64,000 bases of DNA. Source: Granulicella sp. (GTDB taxonomy: Bacteria > Acidobacteriota > Terriglobia > Terriglobales > Acidobacteriaceae). The notes under the pieces were generated by a model. The model searched no databases. It had not been told where the DNA came from and saw only the letters and a program-made list of their open reading frames with translations. Location of the stretch: assembly GCA_027450185.1 (NCBI GenBank), contig DAIDKF010000001.1, positions 113,779 through 177,778 of the forward strand. The letters run 5' to 3'. Shown one piece after another: positions 9,811-20,300 of the stretch. Position numbers and translations under genes: made by a program. Positions within the stretch are counted from its first letter, which is position 1, and each line of letters opens with the position of its first letter.

Positions 9811-11949
9811 CTAGTGCATTAGAGTTGCGGTTGGCGCAGTCGCCGGGATAAGTGCATGAACCGGCGCTGACGGAATCCCCAGATCGCTGGCAGGCGGCAG
9901 CGTCTTCAATTCGGCCCACTGGCGTTGCGCGCTGCGAACTTTGTCCACGCGTGCGTACCATTGGCCAATCGTATAGTCGTAGTGTTCAAGCACCGTCCGC
10001 AGGCCATAAGGACGATACGTCATTCCCCACTGCTGCGCGAACATGTCGCGTAATTGCGAGTAGTTGTCGATGATGTCCTGTAGCCGCCCATTGACGCCGT
10101 TGATGTCGGACAGCAGAGCCGGAACCGAAGGTCGTGGGCGTTGCTGTTCGGGCGCAGGCACCATCTGCGCTGTAGCCAGCGCGCGGCTGTATCCTTCTGC
10201 CATCTCATCGGTGAGCTGGAATTTGAGCCCCAGAAAATCGATTCGTCGCGCACCAAACTCCATCGCGGAGATTGCGTCTGTCTCGCGCAGTTCCGGCTCC
10301 GCGGCTTTCGCCTGTGCGATCAACATAAGCGCGCGCTCGGCGTCTAGGCGCACGGCCGAGTTGATGGACCGCATCTTCTCCGCCGTCACCATCCCATCCT
10401 TCGACCATGGATCCATCCAGAACAGGGTATCGGTTCCTTCAGTATTTGAGATGACCTTGGTGTCGTGAAGCAGCGTCATCGCAGCCGTTAGTTCGTACTC
10501 CGCCTCGTTCAGTAGCCCCAGAGAATCTCCATGAAACACCTGCGCATAGCTCTGCTGAAATGCTGCGATCGAGGATTCTCCATGCTGCCACGCCGCAGCC
10601 GCTCCAAATAGAATGCCGTACCAGTTCATGTTGGCAAGAGATTCACCGTCGTCATTCCACAGCGTATCGAGCTGGCCATTCGCGCCATAGCGCTGACCGT
10701 CGCGCGTGAACTGCTGGATGTCCTCAAGCGCGAGTTCCTGGTTCGGCCATACCTGGCGGTAGTTGTTGATCGAGGGCGAAACCCACACCGGGATCCCCGC
10801 TTCGGTATACGGCTTCAACTCCTGTAGGAAGCCCTTTGGCTTGGGTGTATAGCCCCACGCGACGGCGATCATCTGGCTCTTGATCGTGCGCGGCATTGCC
10901 TTCAATAGTTCAGGATCACTCTGCGCAACGTCGCCCCAGAAAAGTATCTTGCGATGCAGCGGCTCGAGGCTGGCCACGATCTTTTGCAGGTAATCGATGT
11001 ACACCTGTGCCAGCCCCTGCGTGTCGACCGTGGCCCTCGTGCGTCCAACGCCAAGGTCGATCGTCTCGTCACCGCCGATATGTAGAAAGGGGCTCGGATA
11101 CAGTGCCGCAAGCTCCTTGAACATCGCGTCGATCAGAGGAAGCGAGCCAGGCTGACCCGGCGCTAACACTGCTCCATGTGGTGTCTCGGCAACATCCGCA
11201 TAGGTCTCCCACGTCAGCATCTTCCGCAGATGCCCGATGGCCTCCTGCTCCGGCACAATCATAACGTGGTACTGCGCGGCGTACGCAACCAACTCACGCG
11301 CGTCCGAAGCCGAAACACTTCCGTCGGGCGGAGCAGGCAGCGGGTTCGATGCATACTGTTGCGTATTCTCAAAGTACGGCGAGTAAACATTCACCTTATA
11401 TGCTGCGAGCGTGCGAATTAGTTTCTTCTGAAACGTGAGAGTGTCCACGGGACCGCGCGACAGGTCATCGTGCAGCCCTCGATAGCGCATCGCCGGCCAG
11501 TCATGAATCTCCGCCGTATGCAGAACCATTCCGCTCGGCAATCGTTCAATCAACTGTTTTGCTGTCTGTGCGGCGTAGAACAGGCCCGCGCTGGTCGCGC
11601 CCGTGAGCGTGAGCGTTCGGCTGGCGTATCGAATCGTGTAGCCCTCCGCGCGCATCTCCTCCGTAAAGCTCGGATCCGGATGCTGTGCCAGGCGATGCAG
11701 AATGATGCGCAACCCAGTACCCGCGGGGACCCCTCGGTCGGCCAGCGTCTGGCGCAGGTCGTTGGCCGCAAACGCATCCTCAGAGTCGCAGCCCGAGCAG
11801 ATAACACTCGCCGTGCCCAACGGCACTTCCTGAACATTCACGACCTGCCGCGGTATCGGGATCAGGTGCAGCGTCGATTGAGCGTTTGCCAGGAGCGCGA
11901 TCGGAAGGGTGGCGCAGGCCGCAAGCCTGGCACTGGAAACAAGTCGCAT
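9811..11949 (-). CDS. Exported GH20 beta-N-acetylhexosaminidase-like glycosidase
   Basis: Removes terminal beta-linked GlcNAc/GalNAc, family GH20. From the ATG at 11949 the product is 712 residues. The N terminus RLVSSARLAACATLPIALL followed by ANAQS is a signal peptide. A GH20b-type alpha/beta domain runs to about residue 140, then a TIM barrel with the diagnostic HIGGDE (His290, Asp294, Glu295, the substrate-assisted catalytic pair). The last 170 residues are alpha-helical, a region often added in this subgroup. A longer frame adds 14 residues upstream but would spoil the signal peptide. It is first in the apparent operon with the symporter-AmiE-NamZ fusion, so it could play the NagZ role (GlcNAc removal) before NamZ acts on MurNAc. 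That pairing is inference. Chitin oligomers are an alternative substrate. Confidence 0.88.
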   Translation of the reverse strand: MRLVSSARLAACATLPIALLANAQSTLHLIPIPRQVVNVQEVPLGTASVICSGCDSEDAFAANDLRQTLADRGVPAGTGLRIILHRLAQHPDPSFTEEMRAEGYTIRYASRTLTLTGATSAGLFYAAQTAKQLIERLPSGMVLHTAEIHDWPAMRYRGLHDDLSRGPVDTLTFQKKLIRTLAAYKVNVYSPYFENTQQYASNPLPAPPDGSVSASDARELVAYAAQYHVMIVPEQEAIGHLRKMLTWETYADVAETPHGAVLAPGQPGSLPLIDAMFKELAALYPSPFLHIGGDETIDLGVGRTRATVDTQGLAQVYIDYLQKIVASLEPLHRKILFWGDVAQSDPELLKAMPRTIKSQMIAVAWGYTPKPKGFLQELKPYTEAGIPVWVSPSINNYRQVWPNQELALEDIQQFTRDGQRYGANGQLDTLWNDDGESLANMNWYGILFGAAAAWQHGESSIAAFQQSYAQVFHGDSLGLLNEAEYELTAAMTLLHDTKVISNTEGTDTLFWMDPWSKDGMVTAEKMRSINSAVRLDAERALMLIAQAKAAEPELRETDAISAMEFGARRIDFLGLKFQLTDEMAEGYSRALATAQMVPAPEQQRPRPSVPALLSDINGVNGRLQDIIDNYSQLRDMFAQQWGMTYRPYGLRTVLEHYDYTIGQWYARVDKVRSAQRQWAELKTLPPASDLGIPSAPVHALIPATAPTATLMH

Positions 11950-12007
11950 ATTGCTACGGTACACGCGCGAAACAGCAAACACGAAATTCAATGCAAGGCA
12001 GAGTAAA

Positions 12008-12649
12008 TTAGATCGGTGCGCTGCCGTTGATCACCGTCACTCCCGGCGGCGGGGAGAACGTGAAATCGCTGTCTGGCGCGGGCACATTCTCACGGATATC
12101 GGTGAATGCGAAGCTGGTTGTCGAGCCGTCCGTCTGCTCGATGCGCATCGCGCGAATCTGTCCCGCAGCATCGACGGTCAGCCCGATCGACAACACGGTC
12201 TGCTGCATCCCCTTCGGCGTCCCCGACAGCGTGTAGCCGCCATTCACCAGCGTCAGCGTAAGGCCGTCGAGTTCCTTGGCGATCTCCGTGTGTCCCAGCA
12301 GAAAGCGCAGCGGCGATCGCAGGTCGTCGAGTTGCTTAGCCGGTGTTCGCATCGCCTGCGAGTCGCCCGGCGTGTAGCTCACGGCATACTTTCCGTCCAG
12401 CACGAAGATCTTACCCGATGGCGCATCATAGGCCCACCGCATTCGTCCGGGTTTGCGCAGCGTGAGCGTTCCAGCTTCGGTGCGGTCCATGCCCATGCCC
12501 TGATAACGCTCGGTGAAGTGCGCCGTCAGCGATTGCAGATGGTTATAGTGCGCGTCCACCTTGCGCGCCAGCGTCTCAGCGGTTGGAGTCTGCGTCGGCG
12601 CGGCGAGGGCGGTCGAGAGTGTGAGTAGCAGCAGGAATGGCTTCAACAT
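12008..12649 (-). CDS. lolA: LolA-like outer-membrane lipoprotein carrier protein
   Basis: Periplasmic chaperone of 213 residues that shuttles lipoproteins released by LolCDE to the outer membrane. Signal peptide MLKPFLLLLTLSTALA, then the LolA fold: a helix with LQSLTAHFTERYQG, the strand GTLTLRKPGRMRWAYDAPSG (the RPGRMRW-like core is typical) and further strands such as KIFVLDGKYAVSYTP. The start has AGAGG a few bases upstream. It stands 31 bp downstream of the TPR gene on the same strand and could share its transcript. No LolB or LolCDE is in the window. Function by family resemblance; some LolA-fold proteins carry other lipids or glycolipids. Confidence 0.85.
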   Translation of the reverse strand: MLKPFLLLLTLSTALAAPTQTPTAETLARKVDAHYNHLQSLTAHFTERYQGMGMDRTEAGTLTLRKPGRMRWAYDAPSGKIFVLDGKYAVSYTPGDSQAMRTPAKQLDDLRSPLRFLLGHTEIAKELDGLTLTLVNGGYTLSGTPKGMQQTVLSIGLTVDAAGQIRAMRIEQTDGSTTSFAFTDIRENVPAPDSDFTFSPPPGVTVINGSAPI

Positions 12650-12680
12650 GTACCTCTATATGGTACGGCGGAAGTACCCC

Positions 12681-14276
12681 TTACCGCTTCTTCGGTCCGT
12701 CCACGCATCCCGTATTGCGCAGAATGCGCCGCACCTTCTTCGGAGAGATCGACAGCTTCTGCGCGACCAGAGACACGTTCTTTCCCATGTTGTTCCACAC
12801 CTTAGGGATCACGAGTTCCGCGAACTCTTCCTCGATCTGTTGAAACGTCTTATTGCCCAACTGACCGTCCGACCACAACCTCAGTGTCTGGTCGATTCCG
12901 GTCGAGCGTAAAATCTTCGCCTTCAGCCGGCTCAGCTCCGTCACCAGATGATCGCGGTCGTCCTCGGTAAGCAGCGCGGCAGCCTTCGATGCATACTCGC
13001 GCGCAGTCTCCCACTCCGGCGGAAAGTCGTCGGCTGCCGCTGCTCCACGAGCCAGATAGGCCTCTGCCAGCAATCTCCGGTTCTGCGTATGTTGCGCGTG
13101 CCCGATAGCCTCATCCGCGTACTGCACGGCGCGATGCGCGTGAAACGCCGCGTCGGGCGACTCGTCCATCTCCTCCTCGGCGTGGGCCAGTTCCACCGCG
13201 GCTTGTAGAATCCGCGAGCGCGCCATCAGAATCACATCGTGCCGCTCCCGTCCCAGCGCAAACGCCTTCTCTGCTTCCGCAAAAGCCTCGTCCGTCTCCC
13301 CGCCATCCAGATGCAGATGCCCGGCATTTACCAGCACTGACCCAATGCCTCCCTGATGCTGATGCAGCACATAGATCTCGCGTGCCCTGCGCAGCAGTTG
13401 CAGTGCATCCTTCAGTATCTGTAAATACTCCGCATGGACGGCTCCGCGCACATGGTTGCCCTTCCACTTGGCCTGCATGTCGAGCGCGATCAACCGCTTC
13501 ACATACGCAGCATTCACCAGGGCCCGCGCCAGATTCGGATGGCCTCCGTAGTTCACCGAGTAGATCGCAATCGCACGCTCAAAGTGTTCCAGCGCTCGCG
13601 CATAGTCTCCCGACCGACGCACGAATCGCCCTCTCGCCGACTCTATATTTCCCAGCGACAGTGCATGCCCCGTCGCTCGCAGTTCATCCTCAGCCTCATC
13701 CAGCAGGTCCAGCGCGTGCCGTCGCTCGCCCTTCTGAAATACCAGCCAGCTCTCGTGGATCTTCGTCACCGCAACCAGCTTCGCAGCCTTCGCCGCCAAG
13801 GCCGTCGACCGCGCTTCGGCGATGTGGAAGAGTGCGAGTTCGTACTCCCCCTTCTTCCGGTGCGCGCGGCCCTTCCAGAAGTTTGCAACGAAGACCATCT
13901 CCGTCGGCAGCAGACCTTCGCCTGCGCGAAGAACGATCTCCAGCAGAGAAATCGCGCGGTCCAGGTCCTCGTGATCAAGCGCCTGAAAGGCCTCCACCAT
14001 CCTCAGTCGCAGAAAATCCAGAATCCGGAACTGAGTGCGCCGTCCTGCTGGCAACCCGTCCATACACGCTTCCACGAACCCGATATCCCGGTAGCCCAGA
14101 TCGGTCCATTGCGCCAGGCAGACCAGGATCGCCATTGCATCGGGATCGTCATAATCCAGCGTCTGTCCAGCGCCGAACGCATCCTCCAGCAGCGCAAACC
14201 CTGCCCGGATATTCCTCGAGACCAGTGCGTCTTCGAGCCCCCGGAGAAGTGTCGCGGATAGAGTTTGCTGCGGCAT
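12681..14276 (-). CDS. TPR-repeat protein with C-terminal Fis/HTH-like segment
   Basis: A 531-residue, mostly helical protein without signal peptide or membrane segment, so cytoplasmic. It shows degenerate tetratricopeptide repeats across about residues 80-440, for example KGEYELALFHIAEARSTAL, SGDYARALEHFERAIAIY and GGETDEAFAEAEKAFALG. The last 60 residues contain a compact helix-turn-helix-like stretch, VSLVAQKLSISPKKVRRIL, resembling the Fis-type or sigma-region-4 helices that end some regulators, and the protein finishes in a basic tail (GPKKR). This suggests a TPR sensor coupled to DNA binding. It is transcribed divergently from pyruvate phosphate dikinase across a 189-bp gap, so it may regulate that gene, itself, or lolA below it. 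I do not recognise a characterised orthologue. Confidence 0.7.
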   Translation of the reverse strand: MPQQTLSATLLRGLEDALVSRNIRAGFALLEDAFGAGQTLDYDDPDAMAILVCLAQWTDLGYRDIGFVEACMDGLPAGRRTQFRILDFLRLRMVEAFQALDHEDLDRAISLLEIVLRAGEGLLPTEMVFVANFWKGRAHRKKGEYELALFHIAEARSTALAAKAAKLVAVTKIHESWLVFQKGERRHALDLLDEAEDELRATGHALSLGNIESARGRFVRRSGDYARALEHFERAIAIYSVNYGGHPNLARALVNAAYVKRLIALDMQAKWKGNHVRGAVHAEYLQILKDALQLLRRAREIYVLHQHQGGIGSVLVNAGHLHLDGGETDEAFAEAEKAFALGRERHDVILMARSRILQAAVELAHAEEEMDESPDAAFHAHRAVQYADEAIGHAQHTQNRRLLAEAYLARGAAAADDFPPEWETAREYASKAAALLTEDDRDHLVTELSRLKAKILRSTGIDQTLRLWSDGQLGNKTFQQIEEEFAELVIPKVWNNMGKNVSLVAQKLSISPKKVRRILRNTGCVDGPKKR

Positions 14277-14465
14277 AGCCCTTCACTATAGCCTATGCGA
14301 TCCATCGCCTCGCTGCCGCCCTGTCCCTGTGCGAATGGGCTGTTGCGTGCCTCGTCCGAAACGGACGACCCCCGATTGCAGCACCCTCCAACCCGCGCTA
14401 GCTTTGCCCTATAGCTGGTCAATCAGCCAGCCATTCCAAACCAGAAAAACAAGTCAGGGGTTGCA

Positions 14466-17207
14466 ATGATACAGACAGCAAGAAGCATCTACAGGTTCGG
14501 CAGCGGCATGGCCGACGGCAATGGCAAGATGGTCGACTTACTCGGCGGCAAGGGCGCGGGCCTCGCCGAAATGACGCGCCTCTCCTTCCCCGTGCCGCCC
14601 GGCTTCACCATCTCCACAGATATCTGTAGATACTACCTCGCTCAGGGCATCTTCCCCGCCGACCTCGCGGTTGAACTGCGTGAGGCCGTCGCGTGGCTCG
14701 AAGAGATCGCTGTCCAGCGTCTCGGCGATCCCTGCGACCCGCTGCTGGTCAGCGTTCGTTCCGGCGCTGCCATCTCCATGCCCGGCATGATGGACACCAT
14801 TCTCAACGTCGGCCTCAACGATGCCTGCGTTCAGGGCCTCGCCGAGCAGAGCGGCTCCGCGCGCTTCGCCTACGACTCCTATCGCCGCCTCCTGCAAATG
14901 TTCGGTTCCGTCGTGTTGGGCGTTCCCAAGGAGCTCTTCGATCGCACCTTCGAGCAGACCACTCATGCTGGCTGCGCAGCCCACGAGTCCGAACTCACCG
15001 AGGAAGCACTTCGCACCGTGGTTTCGAGCTTCAAGGACCTCATACTCGAGCACACCGGCAAGCCTTTCCCGCAGGACCCCCAGCAGCAGCTCTCGCTGGC
15101 CATCGAAACCGTCTTCGACTCCTGGCGCAGCGAGCGCGCCGTCTTCTACCGCAAGCTCAACGGCATCTCTGAGAACATGGGCACCGCCGTCACCGTGCAG
15201 TCCATGGTCTTCGGCAATCGTGGTGTGGACAGCGGCACCGGCGTCGGCTTCAGTCGCAATCCGTCCAATGGCGACAAGCACATCTTCGGCGAGTACCTCA
15301 GCGATGCGCAGGGCGAGGACATCGTTGCCGGCACCCGCACCCCGACCCACATCGCCGAACTTGAGAAGACCTCACCCAAACTCTACGCGCAGCTCAGCGA
15401 TCTGGTCGCTCATCTCGAGCGTCACTATCGTGACGTGCAGGACTTCGAGTTCACCGTCGAGAACGGCCGGCTCTTCCTGCTCCAGACGCGTTCCGCCAAG
15501 CGTGCCGCACTCGCTGCCGTTCAGACTGCCGTCGACATGGTAGAAGAGGGCCTCATCACCCAACGTGAAGCTATCGTTCGTGTGAAGCCCGACAGCATCG
15601 CCGAGATCCTTTCTCCGCAGCTTGATCTTCATGATGACAGTCCCGCGCCGCTGGCTCATGGCCTGCCTGCCTCACCCGGCGCCGCCGTCGGCAAAATTGC
15701 ACTCTCCACCGCTGAGGCCGTCAACATGGCCGCACGTGGTGACGCCGTCATCCTCGTCACCGAAGAAACCACCGCCGACGATATCGAAGGCATGTCCGTA
15801 GCCGTCGGTTTCCTCACCGCTCGCGGAGGCGCCACCAGTCACGCCGCCGTCGTCGCCCGCGGCATGGGCAAGTGCTGCATCACCGGAGCCCGCGCTATCC
15901 GCACCGTCGATGGTGGCGCCTCTGTCTGGATCGGTGAGCAGTTGCTCCACCCCGGCGATTGGCTCTCGCTCGATGGCAGCACTGGTCGCATCTTCGCCGG
16001 CAAACTGCCCACCCGCGTCGCCAGCACCGACCTTCCCGCACTCAACAAATTCCTCACCTGGGCCTCACAGGTCAGCACCTCCGTCGTGCGTGCCAACGCC
16101 GACACGCCTGCCGACGCAACAGCCGCGCTCGCCGCAGGTGCCAAGGGCATTGGCCTCTGCCGCACCGAGCATATGTTCTTCGCCCCCGACCGTCTCCTCG
16201 CCATGCGCGCCATGATTCTCGCCGCCACGGTCGAAGACCGCGTCAAGGCGCTCGATCAGCTCCTGCCCATGCAGCAGTCGGACTTCGAAAAACTCTACCG
16301 CTCCATGCCTGGCCTGCCCGTGACCATTCGCCTCCTCGATCCGCCGCTGCACGAGTTTCTGCCTTCGCCCGAGGAGATCGATGTTCAGATCGCTGCTGCT
16401 CGCAAGGATGAAAACTGGGAGCAGTGCATCGCCCTGGAGCACGAGCGCCGCCATATCGAAGCGCTCACCGAAGTCAATCCCATGATGGGCCATCGTGGCT
16501 GCCGCCTCAGCCTCACCTATCCGGAGATCCTTCAGATGCAGGTCAAGGCAATTCTTCAGGCAGCGCTCGCCGTCGCCTCCGACGGCCTCCACCCGCTGCC
16601 CGAAATCATGGTCCCCCTCATCTCCTCTGAAGAGGAAATGGTCGTTCTCGCACGCCTCATCCGCGAGACCGCTGACGAGGTCTTCGCACATCTGGGCCAG
16701 ACCATTCACTACACCATCGGAACCATGATCGAGCTGCCGCGCGCGGCCATCTGCGCCGCCGCCATCGCCAGGCACGTCTCCTTCATCTCCTTCGGCACCA
16801 ACGACCTCACCCAGATGACCTTCGGCTTCTCCCGCGACGATGCCCGCAACTATCTCGACTACTACCTCGAACACGGCATCTTCAAGACAGACCCCTTCGT
16901 CACCATCGACAAGGAAGGCGTCGGCTACCTCGTCGATCTCGCCATCCGTCAGGTCCGCGCGGTGGACCCGAAGATCAAGATTGGCGTCTGCGGTGAGCAC
17001 GGCGGCGATCCCGAGTCCATCCACTTTTTTCACTCGCTCGGTGTCGATTACGTCTCCTGCTCAGTAGCTCGTCTGCCCATCGCACAAGTCGCCATGGCGC
17101 AGGCCAGCCAGAAGGCCGACGTTGTCCCCCATTCGCTGAAGGCGCTCCCTACCACCATCCATCCCGCGGCTCAGCCCGAACCCACCGCCCAACTGCGCAG
17201 CGCTTAA
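14466..17207 (+). CDS. ppdK: Pyruvate, phosphate dikinase
   Basis: Interconverts pyruvate + ATP + Pi and PEP + AMP + PPi in the cytoplasm, allowing either gluconeogenic PEP synthesis or PPi-linked glycolysis. 913 residues, the normal family length. N-terminal ATP-grasp nucleotide domain (about 20-350) with GGKGAGLAEM; swivelling phosphohistidine domain with TARGGATSHAAVVARGMG (catalytic His459); C-terminal PEP/pyruvate barrel with MGHRGCRL, GTMIELPRAA, SFGTNDLTQ and GVCGEHGGD (catalytic Cys842). All catalytic residues are present. A CAGGGG-like ribosome site lies just before the ATG. The gene is divergent from the TPR/HTH gene and convergent with the GH2 gene. In a polymer degrader it would serve growth on organic acids released by the 2-oxoacid branch, but the window does not show its regulation. 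Confidence 0.97.
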   Translation: MIQTARSIYRFGSGMADGNGKMVDLLGGKGAGLAEMTRLSFPVPPGFTISTDICRYYLAQGIFPADLAVELREAVAWLEEIAVQRLGDPCDPLLVSVRSGAAISMPGMMDTILNVGLNDACVQGLAEQSGSARFAYDSYRRLLQMFGSVVLGVPKELFDRTFEQTTHAGCAAHESELTEEALRTVVSSFKDLILEHTGKPFPQDPQQQLSLAIETVFDSWRSERAVFYRKLNGISENMGTAVTVQSMVFGNRGVDSGTGVGFSRNPSNGDKHIFGEYLSDAQGEDIVAGTRTPTHIAELEKTSPKLYAQLSDLVAHLERHYRDVQDFEFTVENGRLFLLQTRSAKRAALAAVQTAVDMVEEGLITQREAIVRVKPDSIAEILSPQLDLHDDSPAPLAHGLPASPGAAVGKIALSTAEAVNMAARGDAVILVTEETTADDIEGMSVAVGFLTARGGATSHAAVVARGMGKCCITGARAIRTVDGGASVWIGEQLLHPGDWLSLDGSTGRIFAGKLPTRVASTDLPALNKFLTWASQVSTSVVRANADTPADATAALAAGAKGIGLCRTEHMFFAPDRLLAMRAMILAATVEDRVKALDQLLPMQQSDFEKLYRSMPGLPVTIRLLDPPLHEFLPSPEEIDVQIAAARKDENWEQCIALEHERRHIEALTEVNPMMGHRGCRLSLTYPEILQMQVKAILQAALAVASDGLHPLPEIMVPLISSEEEMVVLARLIRETADEVFAHLGQTIHYTIGTMIELPRAAICAAAIARHVSFISFGTNDLTQMTFGFSRDDARNYLDYYLEHGIFKTDPFVTIDKEGVGYLVDLAIRQVRAVDPKIKIGVCGEHGGDPESIHFFHSLGVDYVSCSVARLPIAQVAMAQASQKADVVPHSLKALPTTIHPAAQPEPTAQLRSA

Positions 17208-17222
17208 AGCTGCGTGATGGTG

Positions 17223-17274
17223 CTCATCCCATCACACGCAACGTGTGCCCGGTCTCGCTTTTGCGGGCCGGGCA
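17223..17274. terminator. Paired hairpins between convergent ppdK and GH2 genes
   Basis: Two inverted repeats fill the short convergent gap. The first pairs CACACG (17233-17238) with CGTGTG (17242-17247). The second pairs TGCCCGG (17246-17252) with CCGGGCA (17268-17274) around a 15-nt loop containing CTTTTG. They overlap by two bases, so they are alternative folds. There is no clean U-tract on either strand. A bidirectional termination role is plausible from position only. Confidence 0.4.
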
Positions 17275-17320
17275 GCAACTCTCCCACGGCACTCACGCGT
17301 CTTCGCCTGCCGTTCCTCAG

Positions 17321-20300
17321 TTACTCAACATTGAATCCACCTACAACAATCTTCGGTGTCTCTCCACGCGTATCTGCATGCTGCAACTCCGTCTCGAGCG
17401 TCCTTCGCTCGCCCGGCATCAGCGTCACATAGTTATCACGATAGATGGCCGGTAGAATTCGGTCGCCACTCACCGCGCGCACCGCTTTCATCCGCGTCAT
17501 TAACGCAGGCCACGCAGAGGTATTGTGCAACTCCGTCGTCAGGCGCCACACGTCACCCTCTCGCTCAGCCTTCGTCGCCGCCTGCACTCGCGCCTTCGCC
17601 AGTTGCCGAATCGCTCGATAATCTCCCTCCACCACGCTCCGCATGTATTCATTCTCCGAAACCGTCTTATCCCCCTCGATCAGCGTCAGCCGCAGAAAAT
17701 GCACCGGCGACAGTCCCTTCGGATACTCCATCCGCATCGCCGTCACGACGCTGTCCTCCTGGCTGCTCACCGTCGCCGTCTCATACCCTGCGTGCGCTCC
17801 GTTCATATTCAGAATCTCCACGCCCACACGCAGTCCGCGACGATCGCCCGCACTATAGTTCACCACTTCGATCGTCTCAGCATCGCGGTTCCACTGGATA
17901 TGCAGCGGCTCCGACGCCTTCCTGCAACCGAAGTACGCCGCCGTCGGCTCAAAATAATAGTCATACGTCTGCCACACAAACGATGGCCAGCACGGATGGC
18001 TCATCCACAGCAGCAGCCCTGCGCGATACTTTCCCTGCGATTCAAACATCGCGCGATAGCCCTCATAGTTCACAAACTGCGCCAGCGAAACCCACTCCTC
18101 CGCACTGTCGGCGCCGCCATAGCTCTCATCGATGATGCTGCGAAACGACCTTCCCCCTTGTGCTCCATTCAGGCAGAAATCATGCAGCCCCCACTGTAGT
18201 CCCTGCGGCCACATCGCACTCTCTGTCATCATCAGTCGCACGCTCTCCATGGGCGGAATATTCGGCATCCCAATCTCGCTGTGCAACTTCGAGTCTGCCA
18301 TCCGGAAGTAGTCCACCGGCGGCAGTGCATGGTACGGTCCATGTCCGCTGACGACATCATCCGCCGAACTCGGAATGTACGCGATCCCCGGATGCAACTC
18401 CGCCAGCATCTTGCGCAGTCCCTTCTCCAGCGTCTTCGGCGGGTAGCCCTCATTGCGCCCGCAGTACAGCCCGATCGATGCATGGTTGCGAATGCGCAGC
18501 AGCAGGTCCTTTGCATTCGCCATAAACATCGCATCATCATTCGGCACCGGCCCGTCCCACGGATTCGCCAGCCAGAAATCCTGCCACACCATCACTCCGT
18601 GCCGATCGCACGCATCGTAGAATGCCTCGTCGCCGATCTGTCCCACCCAGTTGCGAATCATCGTGAAGTTCATCTCACGGTGATATCGCACCGCAGCGTC
18701 ATACTCGCGTGCACGATACCGCAGCATCGATTCGCCGAACCCCCAATTTCCTCCGCGGCAGATAAACCTCCGTCCATTCACATACAGTCGCAGCTTCCCC
18801 CCTTCTTCGTTCGAACTCATCTGGCGAATTCCAAACTTCAAACTCTTCCGATCGAGCGTTCGCCCCTCCACTTCAAACCGTATCTCCACGTCGTACAGGT
18901 GCGGCTCGCCATAGCCCGCGGGCCACCACAGCTCCGGGTTCTTCAACCGCAGCTCCGCATGTTGTGCAGGGTCCAGCGTCACCGTTGTCGTTTCGCCACC
19001 TGCCACGCTCACCTTCTGCGCCACCTCCACCGATCCAAACCGCAGCCGCAGCGTGCCCTCCACCGCACTCGCTCCATGATTCACCACATCCACCGCCACG
19101 TTCACGTCCGCCTTCGACGTATCCGGTAGCGCCATCGCCGCCGATACAAACGGCGCATCGAGCGTCACAGCACCTGTCTTCGTCAGCGAAACATTTCCCC
19201 ATATCCCCGTATTCCTCCCGCGAATCGTAGGAATCCAATCCCATCCAATCGACGCATGATACGTAGGATTATCCGCGCCCAGCGCCCCACCATTGCGTCC
19301 CGGTGTCTCAAACGTCTTCTGCTTCGTGCTTCCCGGCGTAGCATTTTTCTCGATGCGCACCGCCAGCGCATTGCGCCTGCCGGCCAGCAACGTTCCGCTC
19401 ACATCGAACCGTCCGCGCATGAATCCGCCGTCAATGCGTCCCAGCCGCTTGCCGTTCAGAAAAATCTCGGCCTTCCAGTTCACGCCGTCGAAGTTCAGCC
19501 ACGCAATCTCCCCTGCATCAACCACCGGCGCATCGAACTCAGTTCGATACCAGAAGTCTGAATAGAAATATGAGTCCGAAACATAGAGTTGATTCTCCCC
19601 AAAGTTAGGATCAGGAATCGCGCCCGCGTTGTAGTACGAAGTCAGCACCGTCCCTGGCACCGTCGCAACCACCCACGAAGCATCCGTGAACCCTGCCCGC
19701 GACAGCGTCTCTCCGCCCGTCTCCACCAGGCTGCTGCGCTCCACGCGCCAGGCCCCTCCTGCCAGGTCCAGCCCGCCCGCCGCGTCCGGTTTGGCCGCCG
19801 GCGCCGCCACGGCCACCAGCCCGCCGCGTCCATACACCTCCATCTCGCTCAGAATGTATCCGTGCGGCGAACTCGGCCGCGTCATCAGCACGCGCACGTA
19901 GCGCGCATGCACCGGCCGCGCCAGGTGAATCTCTTCTACATCTTCTGTTCCGTTCAGCCGATGCACGTCGGCCCACGCCCGCGCATCGTCCGACACCTGC
20001 ACGCTCCCCTCCGCCGCGCGCGCAATCCAGTACAGCGACACGCGGTCAATCGTGCACCGCGCCCCCAGGTCCACTGACACCCACTCCTCCGCCGACCCCG
20101 CGCTCATCCACGCGCTCGTAAAGCTGTACGGCCCGCCAATCTCCACTCGCGCGTCACCCTTGTAAAACTCCACCTGCCCAACCATCCACGGCACCGTCAG
20201 CGTATCCGCCGCATGGTTCAGCCGCTCGCACGTCACCCGGTAAAAGCGGCTTTGACACAGGCGACTCAGTACCATCGAAGGGAAGTAGAGGCTGTTCCCG

